Of a stretch of 10,448 bases of DNA, positions 7,430 to 10,448 are shown in pieces (positions within the stretch are counted from its first letter, which is position 1; every line of letters starts with the position of its first letter). The notes under the pieces are model-generated. The model was not told the origin of the DNA. It worked only from the letters and a program-made list of their open reading frames with translations, and did not search any database. A program made the position numbers and the translations under genes. The DNA comes from an uncultured Candidatus Competibacteraceae bacterium (GTDB lineage Bacteria; Pseudomonadota; Gammaproteobacteria; Competibacterales; Competibacteraceae): NCBI GenBank assembly GCA_937872125.1, contig CALMNY010000313.1:1-10448 (forward strand). The letters are read 5' to 3'.

Positions 7430-7459
7430 ATTTTATGACCAGTCGTTAGACTAAACATC
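7430..7459 (-). promoter_or_regulatory. Possible phasin-operon promoter with overlapping small palindrome
   Basis: On the minus strand a TAAAAT -10-like hexamer (7430-7435) lies about 64 nt upstream of the phasin ATG. A weak -35-like TGTTTA sits 16 nt further up. The spacer holds AGTC-GTTA-GACT (7441-7452), a 4-bp-arm inverted repeat where a repressor could bind. This A/T-rich patch stands out from its GC-rich surroundings and lies downstream of the WS/DGAT-2 terminator, so a promoter is expected here. The -35 is poor and the palindrome is short enough to be chance. Confidence 0.35.
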
Positions 7460-7461
7460 CT

Positions 7462-7494
7462 AAAACCGGTTGGGACTTTCAGCCCGCCGGTTTG
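7462..7494 (-). terminator. Intrinsic terminator of WS/DGAT-2
   Basis: Read on the minus strand, AAACCGG-C-GGG (7493-7483) pairs with CCC-AA-CCGGTTT (7474-7463) around an 8-nt loop, and the stem's 3' arm ends in TTTT. It spans the TGA of WS/DGAT-2 (7479-7481), so the gene ends inside its own terminator. It would separate WS/DGAT-2 from the phasin operon 112 nt downstream. Bulges and a short T-run lower the certainty. Confidence 0.5.
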
Positions 7495-8981
7495 CCAAGC
7501 GATTTAAGCGAATGCTCAACCTGGAGCGCATTCAGTTCCTGCCCCCAGGGACTCATCAGGGTGATGAACAGCAGTTTTTCGAATTCGCCGGGAAACCGCC
7601 GGATGATCGCCGCCGGATCATCCACCAGTTTCCGGTCAGCCACCAAGCCGAAATGAACGCGGTTGTTGTAACTGAGAATGCTGACTCCCATGCCGATCTG
7701 GCCAGATTGCGGCACCCAGAACATCATTTCGGACAGGCGCGCCCCGCCCAGATACAGCGGCTCGGATGGGCCGGGCACATTGGTCATCACCGCCGAGGCC
7801 TTGTTGCTCAGCAGATCCAGTAGCGGTTGCTGCAACAGGTTCGGCCCCATGCCGACGGCCCCCAGCAGGCCCAGCGCCAGAATCGGCTGATAGGACTCCT
7901 TCAGTTCGTTCATCCGCCGCCGCACTTCGTACAGCCGCTGCAGCGGATTGGCAACGCCCACCGGCAGCGCCAGAAACACCAGTCCAAAGAAATTGCCCAG
8001 CCGACTCGCCTTTTCCAGCGGTCGCAGGTTGACCGGGATAACCGCTCTGACCTGCAAATTTTCGGGGACAGCATCGCCCTGTTCGATCAGATAGTCGCGC
8101 AACGCCCCCGCTACCGACGCCAGCAATACATCGTTGACCGAACCGCCCAGGGCTTTACCGACCGTCTTGACCTCGTGCAAGTTCAGCGGCTCGGCCCAGG
8201 CGACCCGTTTGGACACCCCCAAATCGCCCTTGAAACGGGTTTTGGAATCGTCGCTCATCAGCGCCAGCCGGGCGACCTCCGCCGCCAGCCGCGCGCCGTT
8301 GCGGGCGTAGTCGAGGGCGTGGGTCGGGTGCTGAACGATATCAACGCCCTCCCCCACCAGTCCCCGGCCCAGCTTGAGGGTGGTGTTCACCACCTTGTCC
8401 ACCGGATCGAAAAACCGCCGGAAAATGCCGGCATCCTCGTGGTGGCCCTCGTCGTCTTCTTCGTGATGGTGCTTCAGCGCCTTCAGGGCCACCTGGGGAG
8501 CGCGGTCGGTCAGCGAGAGCAGCACGTGAATCAGGGCGATGCCATCGGCGTAGCTGTGGTGGATCCGCAGAATAACGGCGCTACCGCCCTGGTAATCCTC
8601 GACCAGATGGAACTGCCACATCGGTTTGGAGAAATCGAGCGGCGTGCTCATCAGATCGCTGGCCAGATGCTCCAGCTCCTCCTTGTCGGCCCGGCCGGGC
8701 AGCGCGGTGCGCAGAACATGGCGGCCGATGTCGAAATGGGGATCCGTCTCCCAGAAGGGGCCGGCGGCTTTCTGAACGGCTCGTTGCCCGAATCGCCAAT
8801 ACTTCAGAAACCGCGACTCGACGACCTCCCGCAGCCGTTCATAAGGCAATCGCTCGGAGAAAATCATGACCCCGGTGATCATCATCAAATTGGTGGGGCG
8901 CTCCATGCGCAACCAGGCGGTGTCAATCCCTGAAATGTGCTCGCTATGCTTTTTTTTGGGCATGAGGGAATCCAGAATCAT
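7479..8981 (-). CDS. Wax ester synthase/diacylglycerol acyltransferase, copy 2 (WS/DGAT-2)
   Basis: A 500-residue WS/DGAT-family acyltransferase, longer than WS/DGAT-1 but with the same landmarks: N-terminal H-I-S-G-I-D-T-A-W-L-R-M-E (15-27), P-M-W at 120-122 in place of PLW, the catalytic H-H-S-Y-A-D-G at 141-147, N-D-V at 283-285, V-N-L-R-P at 317-321, and N-V-P-G-P-S-E-P-L-Y at 401-410. The extra length includes a His/acid-rich segment at 171-183. The two copies differ at most positions outside the motifs, so this is an old duplication or separate acquisition; a split between wax ester and triacylglycerol synthesis is possible. Neither the ATG at 8981 nor the in-frame ATG at 8963 (Met7, then P-K-K-K) has a good ribosome site; 8963 fits the usual family start about as well. 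It is divergent from the ACBP gene and appears to have its own terminator. Confidence 0.93.
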   Translation of the reverse strand: MILDSLMPKKKHSEHISGIDTAWLRMERPTNLMMITGVMIFSERLPYERLREVVESRFLKYWRFGQRAVQKAAGPFWETDPHFDIGRHVLRTALPGRADKEELEHLASDLMSTPLDFSKPMWQFHLVEDYQGGSAVILRIHHSYADGIALIHVLLSLTDRAPQVALKALKHHHEEDDEGHHEDAGIFRRFFDPVDKVVNTTLKLGRGLVGEGVDIVQHPTHALDYARNGARLAAEVARLALMSDDSKTRFKGDLGVSKRVAWAEPLNLHEVKTVGKALGGSVNDVLLASVAGALRDYLIEQGDAVPENLQVRAVIPVNLRPLEKASRLGNFFGLVFLALPVGVANPLQRLYEVRRRMNELKESYQPILALGLLGAVGMGPNLLQQPLLDLLSNKASAVMTNVPGPSEPLYLGGARLSEMMFWVPQSGQIGMGVSILSYNNRVHFGLVADRKLVDDPAAIIRRFPGEFEKLLFITLMSPWGQELNALQVEHSLKSLGKPAG

Positions 8982-9170
8982 GAGTGGCCGGAAATTCTAA
9001 GCCGGTCAATTACAAGGAACTTTGCCGAATTGGCCGCTGCACCGCGCGCCGGCTTGACCATGGGGGCAACGGCGTGGCCAGCATATAGCCATTCCATGCA
9101 ATGCACCCTTGCCGGGGTTCGGCTACACTCACTCTCATTGCAACCGTCCCACCACCGGAGAATCATCGCC
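8982..9170. promoter_or_regulatory. Divergent intergenic region between WS/DGAT-2 and ACBP
   Basis: These 189 bases must hold the promoters for both divergent genes. For ACBP, TACACT at 9124-9129 is a fair -10 candidate, about 42 nt before the start codon, but no good -35 lies 16-18 nt before it. On the minus strand TAGAAT (8995-9000) is a -10 candidate for WS/DGAT-2, again without a clear -35. I saw no strong operator or riboswitch. One reading frame stays open through the region into ACBP but has no protein-like content. Confidence 0.3.
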
Positions 9171-9431
9171 ATGTCTGATCTCGCCAGCCGCTTCCAAACC
9201 GCCGTTGAGGATAGCAAGAAACTCAGCAAGCGGCCTGATAACGACACCATGTTGAAACTGTACGCCTACTTCAAGCAGGGTTCGGTGGGCGACGTTGAAG
9301 GCAAGCGGCCCGGTTTCACCGACCTGGTGGGCCGCGCCAAGTATGACGCCTGGGCCAAGCTCAAGGGCGCCGCCAAGGAAGAGGCCATGCAGCAGTATGT
9401 TGATCTGGTCGAGTCACTGAAGACGGCCTGA
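9171..9431 (+). CDS. Acyl-CoA-binding protein (single-domain ACBP)
   Basis: An 86-residue protein, the length of a classic stand-alone ACBP: a four-helix cytosolic bundle that binds medium- to long-chain acyl-CoA and hands it to acyltransferases. The family core is intact: L-K-L-Y-A-Y-F-K-Q-G-S-V-G-D-V (28-42), R-P-G-F-T-D-L (46-52), G-R-A-K-Y-D-A-W-A-K-L-K-G (54-66), K-E-E-A-M-Q-Q-Y-V (69-77). Compared with bovine ACBP, ligand residues Tyr28, Lys32, Lys54 and Tyr73 correspond to Tyr31, Lys35, Lys57 and Tyr76 here; Tyr31 is replaced by Phe34. The ATG at 9171 gives the full family length and has GGAG (9157-9160) 10 nt upstream, so the longer in-frame start at 8937 is rejected. ACBP is near-universal in eukaryotes but patchy in bacteria. 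Between WS/DGAT-2 and a probable fatty acyl-CoA reductase, it is well placed to supply both enzymes with acyl-CoA. Confidence 0.95.
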   Translation: MSDLASRFQTAVEDSKKLSKRPDNDTMLKLYAYFKQGSVGDVEGKRPGFTDLVGRAKYDAWAKLKGAAKEEAMQQYVDLVESLKTA

Positions 9432-9474
9432 CTATAGCATAGTCCAGCAGACTGGCAGCGCCAGCGCACTGCAT

Positions 9475-9500
9475 AAAGCCGGCTCCCAGCCGGCTTTTCT
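9475..9500 (+). terminator. Strong intrinsic terminator after ACBP
   Basis: AAAGCCGGCT (9475-9484) and AGCCGGCTTT (9488-9497) form a perfect 10-bp stem with loop CCC, followed by a short T-run ending TTTTCT. It lies 43 nt after the ACBP stop. Two further small hairpins precede it: ACTAT-AGC-ATAGT at 9431-9443 and CTGGC-AGC-GCCAG at 9452-9464. The main stem is self-complementary enough to work, less efficiently, for the convergent gene as well. Confidence 0.88.
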
Positions 9501-9533
9501 GTTTCACGGCTGAACGCTTTTCATTCAACCTTA

Positions 9534-10022
9534 TCAAGGCGATTCGTCGTCGTCGCGCGCACTCGGCCGGGTCGCCCGCAACAGACTCAGTCCGGTTTCT
9601 ACCAGCGATGACCCGGTGCGGACCACTTTCCCAGCGGTTCGACCCAATATTTCCGTCGTAGCCAGCGATGCGATGGCCTCGGCAAACCCCTTCCGCACCT
9701 CTTCCCGAAATGCCGGCAGACTTTCCTCCGCCGCTTCTCGAAATCCAGCCGCCAATTCCGCCCGAATCCGGGGCAGCAATTCAATGGCCGCCTCCTCCAC
9801 CCCACCGCGCACCTGGGCGCGCAACGGCTCCAGCAATTCCTGCCCGGCCGCGCCCGCCCCCGCCCTGACCCGCGCTTCCAGGGTTTCCGCAATCATCGTC
9901 AACCGGGTTTCCAGCCGTGGCCGCAACCAACGCTGAAACACCACCAGTCCCAGCGCCAGCGTGCACAGGCTCGACGTCAGCGCCGTAACAATGATCAAAA
10001 CCAGCACCTGTCCACTGCTCAT
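9534..10022 (-). CDS. Membrane-anchored amphipathic-repeat protein of unknown function
   Basis: A 162-residue protein that I do not recognise. Residues 5-29 form one hydrophobic transmembrane helix, followed by basic R-W-L-R-P-R, so the C-terminal part is probably cytoplasmic. Residues 49-124 consist of four tandem 19-residue imperfect repeats starting at 49, 68, 87 and 106. Each has Gly at position 7 (55, 74, 93, 112), most have Glu-Ala-Ala or similar at 10-12, and the first three have Pro at 17-18. Charged and aliphatic residues alternate as in amphipathic helices. A Gly/Val/Leu-rich segment (126-150) and an acidic tail (D-D-D-E) follow. AAGGGG (10031-10036) sits 8 nt before the ATG. Lipid-associated proteins such as apolipoproteins and phasins use similar helices, and the gene is divergent from the reductase, so an inclusion-to-membrane tether is conceivable, but no function can be assigned. 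Confidence 0.78.
   Translation of the reverse strand: MSSGQVLVLIIVTALTSSLCTLALGLVVFQRWLRPRLETRLTMIAETLEARVRAGAGAAGQELLEPLRAQVRGGVEEAAIELLPRIRAELAAGFREAAEESLPAFREEVRKGFAEAIASLATTEILGRTAGKVVRTGSSLVETGLSLLRATRPSARDDDESP
9651..9878 (-). repeat. Four tandem 19-residue protein repeats
   Basis: The encoded units are residues 49-67, 68-86, 87-105 and 106-124 of the membrane-anchored protein, each 57 bases long and with no spacer. Approximate consensus: [RE]-[AE]-x-[VL]-[RA]-x-G-[FVA]-x-E-A-A-x-E-L-L-P-x-[ILF]. The match is clear at protein level but diverged in DNA, so this is an old internal duplication rather than a recent slippage product. Confidence 0.65.
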
Positions 10023-10066
10023 CAGTCATTCCCCTTCTGCCCGCTTCAATCCACCGGATTCGGAAA

Positions 10067-10127
10067 TCAAGATTTTCAGAGCCGCAAATTCTATAATTCA
10101 AGATGGTTATTCACTGAAGTACAGGAG
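10067..10127 (+). promoter_or_regulatory. Promoter and ribosome site of the reductase gene
   Basis: TATAAT at 10092-10097 is a perfect -10 hexamer about 41 nt before the ATG. The -35 position (near 10069-10074, AAGATT) is poor, so an activator or extended contacts may be needed. A direct repeat TCAAGAT occurs at 10067-10073, over the -35 area, and at 10098-10104, just past the -10. AGGAG (10123-10127) lies 10 nt before the start codon and is a good ribosome site. Confidence 0.6.
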
Positions 10128-10137
10128 TTAAAACAAC

Positions 10138-10448
10138 ATGAACTACTTCGTTACCGGCGCTTCCGGTTTCATTGGCCGTCGCTTGGTCGAAAAACTGCTG
10201 CAACGCCCCGACGCTACGGTTTACTACCTGATTCTGGAACGCGAACTGCCGCTGGTCGAGAAGCTCCACCAGCGCTGGGGCGCCGGCGCCGCCCGTACGA
10301 TTCCCATCATCGGCGACCTGACCCAGCCGGCTCTGGGCGTGGCCGAGGCGGACATCGCTCGGCTCAAGGGCAACGTCCGCCACCTGTTCCATCTGGCGGC
10401 GATCTATGATCTCAAGGCCAGCGCCGAGATTCAGGAAAAGGTCAATAT
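10138..10448 (+). CDS. Extended SDR, probable fatty acyl-CoA reductase (N-terminal fragment)
   Basis: The first 103 codons of a gene that runs off the window. It begins with a textbook NAD(P)-binding Rossmann motif, M-N-Y-F-V-T-G-A-S-G-F-I-G (GxxGxxG at 7-13), then R-R-L-V-E-K-L-L. It continues with I-I-G-D-L-T-Q-P, in which the acidic Asp follows beta-strand 3, and with H-L-F-H-L-A-A-I-Y-D-L, the typical H-x-A-A loop of extended short-chain dehydrogenases. The N-terminus, especially MNYFVTGxxGFIG, RWG, GDLTxPxLG and FHLAAIYD, resembles the roughly 660-residue Marinobacter-type (Maqu_2507-like) fatty acyl-CoA reductases, which make fatty alcohols, and related two-domain mycobacterial reductases. 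With WS/DGAT genes and ACBP nearby, fatty alcohol supply for wax esters is the best guess. A shorter NAD-dependent epimerase-like SDR remains possible because the rest is not visible. Confidence 0.8.
   Translation, partial: MNYFVTGASGFIGRRLVEKLLQRPDATVYYLILERELPLVEKLHQRWGAGAARTIPIIGDLTQPALGVAEADIARLKGNVRHLFHLAAIYDLKASAEIQEKVN

Noticed and set aside
7827..8933. 368-codon open frame on the + strand across WS/DGAT-2
   Set aside because: Antisense shadow of a gene with clear HHxxxDG and NVPGP motifs; low-complexity Gln/Arg/His composition.
8937..9170. N-terminal extension of ACBP from an upstream in-frame ATG
   Set aside because: The extension has no domain or signal-peptide logic. The start at 9171 gives the exact family length and has a Shine-Dalgarno.
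1..10448. Defence system, prophage, integron or insertion sequence
   Set aside because: No transposase, integrase, nuclease-immunity or phage genes, no terminal inverted repeats with target duplications and no spaced direct-repeat array were seen. Gene content is metabolic.
1..10448. tRNA, rRNA or riboswitch
   Set aside because: I found no cloverleaf with a TTCGA-type T-loop, no rRNA-like stretch and no recognisable riboswitch core in the intergenic regions, which are all under 200 nt.

Overview
The window is about 60% GC and tightly packed, with genes on both strands. It looks like the chromosome of a lipid- and polyester-storing gammaproteobacterium. The evidence is a PhaI/PhaF-type phasin, two wax ester synthase/diacylglycerol acyltransferase (WS/DGAT) paralogues, an acyl-CoA-binding protein, and the start of a reductase resembling the fatty acyl-CoA reductases of Marinobacter-like bacteria. 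A Competibacter/Contendobacter/Plasticicumulans-like source would fit, but that is inferred from gene content and codon style, not shown.

Left part (1-1777, + strand): the 3' end of xseA (exonuclease VII large subunit), a small membrane-anchored protein of unknown function, and an alpha/beta hydrolase. A perfect 9-bp hairpin at 1797-1817 separates the hydrolase from the convergent fadD. Middle (1826-4261): fadD (-), a long-chain acyl-CoA ligase, is divergent from a TetR-family regulator (+). A small inverted repeat lies just upstream of fadD.

Main block (4311-8981, - strand): WS/DGAT-2, an intrinsic terminator, then a likely three-gene operon of phasin, WS/DGAT-1 and patatin-like lipase, with gaps of 7 and 31 nt. 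Right part: ACBP (+, 9171-9431) with a strong terminator, a membrane-anchored protein (-, 9534-10022) carrying four 19-residue amphipathic repeats, and divergent from it the start of an extended SDR / fatty acyl-CoA reductase (+, from 10138), which runs off the window.

Together the genes outline a neutral-lipid cycle. FadD activates fatty acids, ACBP carries or buffers acyl-CoA, the reductase could supply fatty alcohol, and the two WS/DGATs esterify acyl-CoA to alcohol or diacylglycerol. The phasin (and perhaps the repeat protein) could coat or tether the inclusion, and the patatin and alpha/beta hydrolase could release fatty acids again. The single steps are known families; the linkage as one storage-lipid locus, the phasin inside a WS/DGAT operon and the 19-residue-repeat protein are the points most worth following up. 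No RNA genes, CRISPR arrays, insertion sequences or prophage genes were seen.
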